Below are positions 29,076 to 37,622 of a DNA stretch of 64,000 nt, one piece after another. The stretch's first letter is position 1. Each line of letters begins with the position of its first letter. A program made the position numbers and the translations under genes. Source of the DNA: Peptoniphilus lacydonensis (GTDB taxonomy: Bacteria > Bacillota > Clostridia > Tissierellales > Peptoniphilaceae); contig NZ_FNWF01000003.1 of NCBI RefSeq assembly GCF_900106515.1, positions 1,116,001 through 1,180,000 of the forward strand. Direction: 5' to 3'. The notes under the pieces are model-generated. The model saw only the letters and a list, made by a program, of their open reading frames with translations. It made no database searches and was not told the DNA's origin.

Positions 29076-30710
29076 ATGAGAGTTGTATTTAGAGGATTTC
29101 TTAAACCAATTAAAGATTTAAAAAAAAATAAATTTATAATTATATTAATGATTTCATTATCTTTAACAGTAACAATATTAAATGTATATTCTCCTATATT
29201 AGTTAAAAATATAATTGACTTAGGGATAATGCAGAAAAATATTGTAAATATGTATTTATATATTACATTGTTGCTAGTATCATCTATTGTAAGTGCTATT
29301 CTAGATTATATTATAAATATATTTAATAAAAAAATTTCGAATGATTATGTTATTTTAAAAAGAAAAGAAGTTCTCTACACATTAGATAATAGATATATTA
29401 AAGATATAGATAAAATCAGTATTGGAAAGATAATGAGACTTTTAAATAATGACATTCCACTTTTAGCAAATTTTCTAACTTATAATATATATTCAATTTT
29501 AAGTGATGTCATAACAGCAATATTTGCTATATTTGTCTTAATTTATATTGATTTTAGATTATTTATAGTTACAACACTATTACAAATAATATTAATATAT
29601 TTTTCTAAATTAATAGATAAAAGGACGGGGAAGCTAGTATTATCGATAAATAATAATAGTGATTTCTTCAATTTAAAAATGTCAGATATACTTTCTAAAA
29701 TCAATTATTTAATATTAACTAATTTTTATAAAAAACAAGCTAACAAATTAGGAGAAATTAGCAATGATATATTATATGAAGAGTATAAGTTAGAAAAATT
29801 GGAAGGAATCAATTATTCGATAAGTAGTATACTACAATCTTTTATAATGATAGTAATATACTTATACTGTGGAATAAAGATAATAAACAATTGTTTAACA
29901 ATAGGAGAATTATTAATGTTTACAATGTATTCTAATAGATATATAAATCCTATAGCTAGGCTGATTCAAATGAAAGTTTCCTTAATTCAAGCATCGGAAA
30001 GTATCAGAAGAATATATAATTTTATTAATTTAGATGGAGAAAATAATTATAATCATAAAGAGAATAGTCTAGATGGTGATATTATTTTTTCTAATATAAC
30101 ATTTGCATATGATAGTTATAAAATTTTTGATAAAAGTAATTTTAAAGTTCTAAAAGGTCAAATTAATCTAATTAAGGGGAAAAGCGGGACTGGAAAAACG
30201 ACGCTATTGAAAATTTTATTAGGAATATTAGAACTTGAATCAGGAAATATTTATATTAACAATGAAAATATTAAATCAATAGATGTTAAATATCTTAGAG
30301 ATAATATTTCCTATGTATCTCAGAAAACAGAAATTTTTTATGATACATTAAGAAATAATATAAATATTGATGAAAATACGAACATAACAGATACAACTAT
30401 AATAGAATCTTTAAAATCTGTTGGTTTAGGAGAAAGTATGATTGAAGACAAAACATTATTAGATGAAATTTTATTAAATGATGGAAAGAATATTTCAGGG
30501 GGAGAAGCTCAAAGACTTGCACTTTGCAGAGCAATAGTACAAGATAGGAAAATTATTATTTTGGATGAGGTTACAGCTAATTTAGATAAAAAAACAGAAG
30601 ATGATATAGTTAGTTTAATTTATGATAATTTTAAAAACAAAACTGTAATTATCATTACGCATAGTGATGCATTTGATAAAATCGCACATAATATAATTAA
30701 ATTAAGATAA
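29076..30710 (+). CDS. ABC exporter, second transporter of the five-Cys peptide cluster
   Basis: 544 residues: about six membrane helices (~20-300) and an ATPase with Walker A GKSGTGKTT, signature ISGGEAQR, Walker B IIILDEV and switch His ITHSD. No peptidase domain. The gene begins three bases after the permease stop. With 26060/26715, the operon encodes two transport systems: probably one for product export, one for immunity. Which does which cannot be told from sequence. Confidence 0.87.
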   Translation: MRVVFRGFLKPIKDLKKNKFIIILMISLSLTVTILNVYSPILVKNIIDLGIMQKNIVNMYLYITLLLVSSIVSAILDYIINIFNKKISNDYVILKRKEVLYTLDNRYIKDIDKISIGKIMRLLNNDIPLLANFLTYNIYSILSDVITAIFAIFVLIYIDFRLFIVTTLLQIILIYFSKLIDKRTGKLVLSINNNSDFFNLKMSDILSKINYLILTNFYKKQANKLGEISNDILYEEYKLEKLEGINYSISSILQSFIMIVIYLYCGIKIINNCLTIGELLMFTMYSNRYINPIARLIQMKVSLIQASESIRRIYNFINLDGENNYNHKENSLDGDIIFSNITFAYDSYKIFDKSNFKVLKGQINLIKGKSGTGKTTLLKILLGILELESGNIYINNENIKSIDVKYLRDNISYVSQKTEIFYDTLRNNINIDENTNITDTTIIESLKSVGLGESMIEDKTLLDEILLNDGKNISGGEAQRLALCRAIVQDRKIIILDEVTANLDKKTEDDIVSLIYDNFKNKTVIIITHSDAFDKIAHNIIKLR

Positions 30711-30851
30711 ATTTAATATTAAGTTGAATTTATAAAAAAGTTTATTGGTTGGTTATGAATGTATTTTTTGCTGTAGCTTTTATTAAGTCAAATCCATAGT
30801 ATTATATAAAATTACTAGCACAATATTTATTATTTCATTCTAATATACAAT

Positions 30852-31726
30852 TTAGAAGATAGATGTTAGCCAATCCTCATTGATATCAATGAGGATTGCA
30901 CAAATTAGTCTAATAGCAGATTCTTCATTAGGAAATATCCTAATCACTTTTTCACGTCTTCTAACTTCTTCATTTAATCTTTCTAAGCAATTTGTTGCTC
31001 TAAGTCTGCTATGAATTATATCATTAGCTAAATATGCAAAGGAATCTTCAAATCCTTCGTCTAGGGTATTTAAACAGTTTTGATATTTTTTATCATCTTC
31101 GTATTTTATGAATATTTCTTCTTTCATTTTTCTTGCTAAGACCACATCCCGGATTTTAAATAGTGCCTTGATATCATTCCTAAATTCTTCAGTATTTTTC
31201 TTCGGGGCTTTTGATAGGATATTTCTCAAGAAATGTACCTGACATCTTTGCCATATTACATTTACGAATGTTTCTTTTATTGCTTTTACTATACCCTTGT
31301 GGGCATCTGATATTACCATTTTAAGTCCAGACAGTCCTCTAGATTTTAAATATTCAAAGAATTTTGACCATGAGTATTCACTTTCACTAGAACTTAAGTC
31401 TAAGCCTATTATTTCTCTATTTCCTTTTTCATTTTTTGGTATCTTTCAAAGACTTCTGTTGAGAATTTTCCATCTCTTGTTCTAGGTACTCTTAGAGTTA
31501 ATGTTCCTATTTTAGTTGTATAGTCACGTTCATAGTAGCCATTACGATAGGTACTTATGTTAGAATCCCTTTGATAAGATTTATTTTCTAAGTATTCATC
31601 TCTTTCTTTTTCCATAAGCTCGTTAAATACTTTGGTTAGAATAGTTTTTGCCATATCGTTTTTAACTTTAGCATTGATTAAATTTTGAATATCTTCTATG
31701 CTTAATGTAAAGTGTAATTGGGTCGT
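30852..31726 (-). pseudogene. IS256-family transposase, internally deleted
   Basis: The C-terminal half (30852-31319 and upstream codons reading GNREIIGLDLSSSESEYSW) and N-terminal half (31654 down to 31409, AKTILTKVFNELMEKERDEYL) are both typical of IS256 transposases. Roughly 90-100 residues between them are missing, with a frame change near 31430, so the first catalytic Asp region is gone. The likely start codon reads ACG. The remaining IS end continues to about 30787. It is a dead copy, the partner of the remnant at 33740-34104. Confidence 0.85.
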
Positions 31727-31893
31727 TTGTTACTCCTAGTTTGGTTTTTGTGGTTAAAAACACTGTACTAGTTAAGGTTTCAAATGACCTTTTCTTTTTA
31801 CACAATTATACGGGCTCTATCCTTCATTACAATACCAACTAATTTTATGGACAAAGCAATCAAATATATTATTACTGGATATGAATACATAAG

Positions 31894-32304
31894 TAATGAA
31901 GTCTTGTTTATTGAGAGCAAACCATTTAGATTACATTATTAGATAAAGAAAAGGTAGATGAACTATATTTATAAAAAATAATTAAAATCTTAGAACTAAG
32001 TAAAGTTGGAAAATATAATAAACCAAATATAAAAGATACATTGTCTAAAGGGGAGCAACAAAAAGTTCAGCTGACTAGGATGATGATTGGGCAACATTCT
32101 TTGATTTTATTGGACGAAGTATTATCTGGATTGTATCAAGAAATGAAGAAAAAAGCAATTTCTAAGATAAAAGAAAAAAGTAAAAATAGTATTCTAATAA
32201 TAATCTCTCATGAAAATGAAATACAAGGAATATGTGATGAAATATTTTCAATGTCTAAAAATTATATAGCAAAGAGAATAAGAAATAATATTCACAAAAG
32301 TTAG
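31894..32304 (+). pseudogene. C-terminal fragment of an ABC exporter, duplicate of 20613 gene
   Basis: From about 32041 the DNA is nearly identical to 22020-22220 (GEQQKVQLTRMMIGQHSLILLDEVLSG). Upstream, weaker similarity to the same gene (EVLFIESKPF) is broken by stops and frame changes. The membrane domain and Walker A are absent. Both copies are followed by the same regulon box, so this fragment is the tail of a lost sister cluster. Confidence 0.85.
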
Positions 32305-32331
32305 CTGAAATAAACATCTAACTACTATAAG
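32293..32331 (+). promoter_or_regulatory. regulon box 4 and -10, promoter of phospholipase-like operon
   Basis: CACAAAAGTTAGCTGA at 32293-32308, exactly 17 bases, then TATAAG at 32326-32331. Same geometry as box 2. The box lies inside the end of the dead ABC fragment. Confidence 0.62.
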
Positions 32332-32384
32332 ATTAAATTATAAATAAGGCAGTAAAAGTGTTAATAGCATAAAGGAGATATGTA

Positions 32385-32954
32385 ATGAAAGAAAAATTAA
32401 AAAAAATATTTTTGGGATTAATTTTTGTATTGGCTATTTGTGTACTTATCTTACCTAATAATAATGTAGTTGCATCCCATGGAGAAAATCTGAGCTATAG
32501 CGATATTGAAAAAATAGGAGATGAAGTTAAGAAATACATCATTGTAGATGATGATAGACTATATTTTGATTATCAAAATGCACAAAATAATAACGAAAAT
32601 CCAGAAGTTATAGAACAAGGCTTATTGTTAGAATCAGTTAGTTCAAATTATGCAGAATTTAATACAGAAGGTTACAGAACTCGCTCAATAGGGTTACCAA
32701 TATGGGGGAACTATTGTGGTCCAGGTTATGGAGGGAAAGATTCCAATAAACCAGCTACTGATATACTAGATGAAGGATGCAAAAGACACGATCAATGCTA
32801 CAAGTGGTCTTTAACACTTAGAAAGAATTGTAAGTGTAATAAAGATTTAGTAAATTATATTGATGAACATAAAAGCGAAATGTCAGGAACAATGGCTAAA
32901 GTAGCATGGGCAATTAGAACGTATTTTAATACTGTGGGGCAAGTTGGATGCTAA
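32385..32954 (+). CDS. secreted phospholipase A2-like protein
   Basis: 189 residues. A Sec signal peptide (Lys-rich start, hydrophobic 8-23, probable cleavage near VVA-SH at 30/31). The mature part carries a PLA2-type calcium-loop-like motif WGNYCGPGYGG (~108-117) and the active-site helix EGCKRHDQCY with the His135-Asp136 pair. Further Cys (149, 151 and the C-terminal Cys) may form disulfides. The family hydrolyses sn-2 acyl chains of phospholipids. Secreted from a RiPP-regulated operon, it could be a membrane-attacking effector. The start is set by AAAGGAGATAT upstream. Confidence 0.82.
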   Translation: MKEKLKKIFLGLIFVLAICVLILPNNNVVASHGENLSYSDIEKIGDEVKKYIIVDDDRLYFDYQNAQNNNENPEVIEQGLLLESVSSNYAEFNTEGYRTRSIGLPIWGNYCGPGYGGKDSNKPATDILDEGCKRHDQCYKWSLTLRKNCKCNKDLVNYIDEHKSEMSGTMAKVAWAIRTYFNTVGQVGC

Positions 32955-33214
32955 GAACTAATATAGGGAAATACACATTTGTACTCGGTATAATAGTGTT
33001 TGTTATTTCATATATTCTTCCTGTGAATTTATTAGATAAATTTACAGAATTAAAACCTTTAGGTATAAGCACGATTTTTATATGTCCTATACTTGGGATA
33101 ATTGGCTTGATATCTTCCATAAAAAGAAAATCTATTTTATTTGCTTTTTTGAATTTGTTATTGCTATTATCTTTCCCAATTACTATGTTCATTGGAAATA
33201 TACTTTTTAAGTAG
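32948..33214 (+). CDS. small three-helix membrane protein, possible immunity protein
   Basis: 88 residues with three hydrophobic segments (~10-30, 38-57, 64-86) and few charges. It overlaps the phospholipase-like gene by 7 bp. No family recognised. A membrane protein coupled to a secreted lipase-like effector may be its immunity factor, but that is inference only. Confidence 0.6.
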   Translation: MLRTNIGKYTFVLGIIVFVISYILPVNLLDKFTELKPLGISTIFICPILGIIGLISSIKRKSILFAFLNLLLLLSFPITMFIGNILFK

Positions 33215-33226
33215 TTGGTATAGAAA

Positions 33227-33658
33227 GTGAAAAGTAAAAATATAATCAAAGGTATATATCTTCTGATTCTTATTTTTGCAATATTTAAATTGTTTAATTT
33301 AAATATTAGTAATTACGAACAATTTTATGAACTATCTAATTATGAAATAAAGAAAAGGCAGCTGAATCAAATAGAATGGGAAGATATAGGCAAAAAAGAT
33401 GGTATATATCTATTAACATCAAAAGATTGTCCTTATTGTTTACATTATATAAGCAATGGAATAGAGCTAGTAAAAAAAGAAAGTGAGGAACATGATTTAT
33501 CTAAGAATGTCATAGATTTAGACATAGGTGATTATTTTAATAACGCTGATCTTAATAGGACATTAGATTATTATAGCATTAATACCATACCATGTATATT
33601 GGAGATTAAAGAGAATAAAATAAGACTTATAGAATTTGAGGACATTCAAAAATTTTAA
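33227..33658 (+). CDS. membrane-anchored thioredoxin-like protein (CPYC)
   Basis: 143 residues, GTG start at 33227. One N-terminal membrane anchor (~8-25), then a thioredoxin fold with active-site CPYC (Cys68, Cys71) and a cis-Pro motif NTIPCILEI. It resembles the extracytoplasmic thiol-disulfide proteins that accompany bacteriocin operons. It is well placed to oxidise or isomerise disulfides in the Cys-rich secreted phospholipase-like protein. Confidence 0.75.
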   Translation: MKSKNIIKGIYLLILIFAIFKLFNLNISNYEQFYELSNYEIKKRQLNQIEWEDIGKKDGIYLLTSKDCPYCLHYISNGIELVKKESEEHDLSKNVIDLDIGDYFNNADLNRTLDYYSINTIPCILEIKENKIRLIEFEDIQKF

Positions 33659-33739
33659 TTAAAGGCATATATAATTAAGTCAAGTCCATATTATTGTGTA
33701 AATTCATCTAGTACAATATTTTCTATTACATTTTTATGT

Positions 33740-34104
33740 ATAGTTTAGATGTTGACATCCAATCCTCATTGATATCAATGAGGATTGCGCTGATTAATCG
33801 GATAGCTGATTCTTCATTTGGAAATATCCTTATAACTTTTTCGCGTCTTCTTACTTCTTCGTTTAATCTTTCTATGCAGTTTGTTGTTCTAAGCCTGCTA
33901 TGTATCACATCATTTGCTAGATATGAAAATGTGTCTTCAAATCCTTCATCTAAAACTTTTAAGCTCTTTTGATACTTATTTTCATTCTCGTATTTTAAAA
34001 ATATTTCTTCTTTCATTTTTCTTGCTAAGTTTATATCTTGTATTTTGAATAATGCTTTTATGTCATTTCTAAATTATTCCGTGTTTTTCTTTGGGGCTTT
34101 TGAA
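33740..34104 (-). pseudogene. IS256-family transposase, C-terminal remnant
   Basis: Encodes the C-terminal ~100 residues of an IS256 transposase (SYLANDVIHSRLRTTNCIERLNEEVRRREK). It is close to but not identical with 30852-31319, with an in-frame stop near the 5' end. Similarity to the other copy ends at about 34104; the IS tail extends to about 33679. The two remnants bracket the phospholipase-like operon in the same orientation. Confidence 0.85.
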
Positions 34105-34132
34105 TGGATGGTTTGGCGCTTATTGTCATTAA
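34103..34132 (+). pseudogene. possible 3' end of a lost precursor peptide gene
   Basis: Directly after IS256 homology ends, an open frame reads NGWFGAYCH and stops, followed by a strong terminator and then a radical-SAM gene. Precursor, hairpin, enzyme is a common RiPP order. This could be the surviving tail of the precursor of the 34225 cluster. Only nine codons support it. Confidence 0.3.
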
Positions 34133-34142
34133 TAATTGAATT

Positions 34143-34182
34143 AAAAATTCCTCTTTTCTGGTGCTAGAAAAGGGGAATTTTT
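34143..34182. terminator. long-stem terminator / attenuator upstream of radical SAM gene
   Basis: AAAAATTCCTCTTTTCT pairs with AGAAAAGGGGAATTTTT across a six-base loop, a near-perfect 17-bp stem able to terminate in either direction. Confidence 0.8.
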
Positions 34183-34224
34183 GATTATTGATTATTGATT
34201 TTTTTATTAGAGTGAGATTATAAA

Positions 34225-35532
34225 ATGAAAACACACATAATACAAAATAAAAATGGAGAATTTATATTATTTTTGCCACATACATGTAGATTTTTTAAAA
34301 TTAGTAAATCTGTAAAAAATATAGTTTTAGATATTGAAAAAGGGATTAATAGAAAGATAATTGTCGATAAATATAATATTGATTTTGAAAAATACGAGAA
34401 AATTTTTGAGTTTATAAATCAAGAAATTATCGAAGCACCAAGAAATATAGACAAAGTTAAGCAAATATCAAAATTAGCGTTACATATAGTAAATGGATGT
34501 AATCTTAATTGTATATATTGTTATGCAAATGGAGGAACTTACAATTCTACCAGCAGTGTTATTTCTAATAAAACGCTCAAGCAAACAATTGATACATTTT
34601 ATAATAGATTTGATTGTATTGAGTGTATTCAATTTTTTGGAGGAGAGCCCACATTAAATTTAGGTGCTATTGAGTTTGTATGTGAATATGTTAAACGTTT
34701 ATACGAATCAAATAGAATAGGTAAAATTCCGAACTATACGATTACCACTAATGGAACATGCGCAACAGATTATTTTATTGATTTGATTAATAAATATAAT
34801 ATTGATGTAACAGTTAGTTTAGATGGCAATAAGGATATAACTAACGAAACAAGACTAAATAGACAGGGATATAAGACGGCAGATGTTATAGAAAATAATA
34901 TAATAAAATTGAGAAATAAGACAAATCAACCGATCGCAGCAGAAGTAACTTTTACACAATGGCACATAAATAAAGGTATCAGTGTTCAGGATACTGTTGA
35001 TTATTTGTATGATAAATTTAAATTTAAGGCGATTCATGTGGTCCCTGTTAGTGCAAAAGAACATGCATCTTATAGGTTAAAAAACAGAGAAACTTTTTTT
35101 GATGCGGTATCATCTTCTTTTAAAAATAAAAAAGTAAAATATATGCTTGTAAATCAAATATTAGATAGTTTATTTAACAAAAAAATTTCAAATAAAATAT
35201 GTGGTGCAGGCGCGACCGTATTTTCAGTTTCAGCTAAAGGAGATATTTATCCATGTTTTATGTTAAATGATTGTGAAAAATATAAATTGGGAAATGTATA
35301 TTCATTAACTGATGAATTTTGGGATATACAAAAAGGACCAATGAGTAAATATTATAAGTATGATAGGTTTAAATATGCTAAGTGTAATGAATGTTTTAAT
35401 CGCACAATATGTCATGGATGTATGGGAATAAACCAGTATACAACTGGCAATATATTTGAATCGGCAGAAGAAGAATGTGAATTTATGAGAAAATTGACAG
35501 AAGAGGTTATTATCTCTGTTTTGGAAAGTTAA
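34225..35532 (+). CDS. radical SAM/SPASM peptide maturase of third RiPP cluster
   Basis: 435 residues. An N-terminal ~85-residue segment resembles a precursor-binding domain. The catalytic Cys are 92, 96 and 99 (NGCNLNCIYCYA), then FFGGEP and SLDG. The SPASM region is CGAGATVFSVSAKGDIYPC and a late CNECFNRTICHGC. The layout is like the maturases of Cys-rich ranthipeptide-type precursors. It heads an operon with a recognition-domain/M50 protein and an ABC transporter, but no intact precursor gene is visible within 200 bp. Confidence 0.83.
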   Translation: MKTHIIQNKNGEFILFLPHTCRFFKISKSVKNIVLDIEKGINRKIIVDKYNIDFEKYEKIFEFINQEIIEAPRNIDKVKQISKLALHIVNGCNLNCIYCYANGGTYNSTSSVISNKTLKQTIDTFYNRFDCIECIQFFGGEPTLNLGAIEFVCEYVKRLYESNRIGKIPNYTITTNGTCATDYFIDLINKYNIDVTVSLDGNKDITNETRLNRQGYKTADVIENNIIKLRNKTNQPIAAEVTFTQWHINKGISVQDTVDYLYDKFKFKAIHVVPVSAKEHASYRLKNRETFFDAVSSSFKNKKVKYMLVNQILDSLFNKKISNKICGAGATVFSVSAKGDIYPCFMLNDCEKYKLGNVYSLTDEFWDIQKGPMSKYYKYDRFKYAKCNECFNRTICHGCMGINQYTTGNIFESAEEECEFMRKLTEEVIISVLES

Positions 35533-35535
35533 TAT

Positions 35536-35934
35536 ATGAAGAACAATAGACCTAAAGCAGTAAATGATATTAATGATTATATTTTATTTGAGAACAAAAA
35601 TAAGGAAGATATATATTGTATAGGTAGTATTGAGAAAGACAGATATATAGAAGTTAAAGAAGAACAAAAGAATGCTATAATGAAATCTATTAAGTATTTT
35701 GATGGGACTAACGATATAGGAGAAATTTATGAAAAGCTTAAGAAAATAGAAAATATAGATTTAAATATTAATAAGTTGTATAACTTATTATTGGAAGCAG
35801 GATTACTTGAAAATGAACAAGTTGATTTAAATAAAAATGAATTTGAAAGATATGGTCTTAAGATAGCATCTATACCATTAGATAAGCTATCAAATTTATT
35901 TTATTTTTTTCAAAGTATTCTAGATTATATTTAA
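35536..35934 (+). CDS. N-terminal (recognition-like) part of a split M50 peptidase
   Basis: 132 residues starting three bases after the maturase stop. Sequence such as YFDGTNDIGEIYEKLKK and a following NINKLYNLLLEAGLLE suggests a PqqD/winged-helix recognition domain. The frame ends at 35934 just after a T7 run (35904-35910). A shift at that run continues smoothly into the M50 peptidase frame at 35940, so the two were probably one ~385-residue protein. Confidence 0.65.
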   Translation: MKNNRPKAVNDINDYILFENKNKEDIYCIGSIEKDRYIEVKEEQKNAIMKSIKYFDGTNDIGEIYEKLKKIENIDLNINKLYNLLLEAGLLENEQVDLNKNEFERYGLKIASIPLDKLSNLFYFFQSILDYI

Positions 35935-35939
35935 TAGTA

Positions 35940-36692
35940 TTGATATTTGCTGCTTTTTTTTCATTCCCCTTGATACCAAAAATGTTATCAAGATTGTTGT
36001 ATTTTAACATTTATAAAACATTAGATTCTTCAGTTTTGAGCTTGATTTTATCTTTGTTTTTAACAACAGCAAGTGTACTTGTACATGAATTTTCACATGC
36101 TATTTTTTCTAAAAAATATGGATTAAGTCCAAATAAAATGGAAATAGTATTATACTTATATTTAAATCCAATTGCATATATAAAAACTAATGGGATTTAT
36201 ACGCTTTCTAAGCGAAAAAGAATAATTGTCTGGAGTGTTGGAATATTATCAAATTTAATTATATTTTTTATTTCAGTAATCATCCAAAATTATACTACAG
36301 GCACAGTTAGTAAAGTTTTTTTATTGTTAGCATACACTAATTTAGGATTAGTAGTAACAAATTTTATACCATTTTTGCCACTAGACGGATATTATATACT
36401 AACTACTTTGTTTCAATTAACAAATTTAAGAAAAAAATCATTTGGGGGACTAAAAAAAATATTTAAGGAAGAAACTTTTAAAAAGAGGGTCATTTATATA
36501 GTATACAACTTTATTTCGATAGTTATATTATGTTATATTATCGTAGTACCAATAGTTCAAGTTATATATAATTTTTATTTAGCTTATTTAAGAAATAATA
36601 ATATATTTGAAGGCTTGAATGAAATTTGGATGTATCTTATATTGGCAGTTTTAATGATTTTTTCACGAATTATTGCTAGAAAACAAAAATAA
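35940..36692 (+). CDS. M50 (site-2-protease-like) membrane metalloprotease part
   Basis: 250 residues if started at TTG 35940; the frame stays open upstream to the T7 run. Multi-pass membrane protein with zinc motif HEFSH in ASVLVHEFSHAIF and a distal LPLDGYY (third zinc ligand Asp). It resembles the YydH-type peptidases of peptide-modification operons that process precursors or control export. No ribosome site precedes TTG, supporting an origin by frameshift from a longer gene or expression by slippage. Confidence 0.7.
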   Translation: MIFAAFFSFPLIPKMLSRLLYFNIYKTLDSSVLSLILSLFLTTASVLVHEFSHAIFSKKYGLSPNKMEIVLYLYLNPIAYIKTNGIYTLSKRKRIIVWSVGILSNLIIFFISVIIQNYTTGTVSKVFLLLAYTNLGLVVTNFIPFLPLDGYYILTTLFQLTNLRKKSFGGLKKIFKEETFKKRVIYIVYNFISIVILCYIIVVPIVQVIYNFYLAYLRNNNIFEGLNEIWMYLILAVLMIFSRIIARKQK

Positions 36693-36706
36693 TGCTGGAG
36701 GTTAAT

Positions 36707-37621
36707 ATGAAAGATGAAATTCTTCTAGAAATAAAAAACTTAACAAAAAAATATAAAAACATCACTGCATTAGATAATGTTAATTTAAGAATAGTAAAGG
36801 GAAAAGTGTATGGATTTATTGGTAAAAATGGGGCTGGGAAAACTACATTAATTAGAATGGTTACTGGGTTAGCTTTTCCGTCAAGTGGAGAAATATCTAT
36901 ATTTGGTAATACAGAACAGAAAGATTTACAATATGAAAGAAGAAAAATTGGGGCCTTAGTGGAAGGACCAACGCTTTACCCATTTATGACATCAAAAGAA
37001 AATTTAAGAAGTCAACAAATTCAAAAAGGTATAAATGATGAAAATGAAATCGAAGAGATTTTAAAACTTGTAAATCTAGAAAATACTGGTAAGAAAAAGG
37101 TTCGTGATTTTTCCTTGGGTATGAAACAGAGATTAGGAACAGGACTTTCCTTAGTTGGAAATCCAGATTTTTTAATTTGGGATGAACCTATAAATGGACT
37201 TGATCCAGAGGGAATCAAGCAAATTAGAGAATTGATTAACCATCTTAATAAAGACCTAAATAAAACAATTTTAATTTCAAGTCATATATTAGAAGAACTT
37301 AAAAATACATTTACCGATTTTATCTTGATAGATAAGTGGAAAATAATTGAAACAATTACAAAAGAAGAGCTGTCAAAATATAAAAAAGAATATATTTTTA
37401 TTAACACAAGTGATAATGAAAAAGCTATAAATATAATCGAGGAAGAATTTTCCAAGATAGAAATCAATAAAGATACTGAATTTATATGCATAAAGAATTT
37501 TAATTATAATATAGATTTATTATCGTCTTCATTGACAGACAACAAAATTCAAATTAGGGAAATGAAAAAAGAAAGAGAATCTTTAGAAGATTATGTATTT
37601 GAAAGAATAGGAAGCATGTAA
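36707..37621 (+). CDS. ABC transporter ATPase, antimicrobial-peptide immunity type
   Basis: 304 residues. The start at 36707 is preferred over ATG 36692 because GGAGG lies at 36697-36701. It has Walker A GKNGAGKTT, signature DFSLGMKQR, Walker B FLIWDEPINGLDP and a switch His (SSHIL). The FSLGMKQR form is typical of BcrA/LanF-type immunity ATPases with separate permeases. Those permeases follow immediately, so this is likely self-protection or peptide export. Confidence 0.87.
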   Translation: MKDEILLEIKNLTKKYKNITALDNVNLRIVKGKVYGFIGKNGAGKTTLIRMVTGLAFPSSGEISIFGNTEQKDLQYERRKIGALVEGPTLYPFMTSKENLRSQQIQKGINDENEIEEILKLVNLENTGKKKVRDFSLGMKQRLGTGLSLVGNPDFLIWDEPINGLDPEGIKQIRELINHLNKDLNKTILISSHILEELKNTFTDFILIDKWKIIETITKEELSKYKKEYIFINTSDNEKAINIIEEEFSKIEINKDTEFICIKNFNYNIDLLSSSLTDNKIQIREMKKERESLEDYVFERIGSM

Positions 37622-37622
37622 T

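Noticed and set aside
32926-33249. 107-residue minus-strand ORF opposite the small membrane protein
   Set aside because: Antisense shadow of the 32948-33214 gene; no ribosome site and no operon context.
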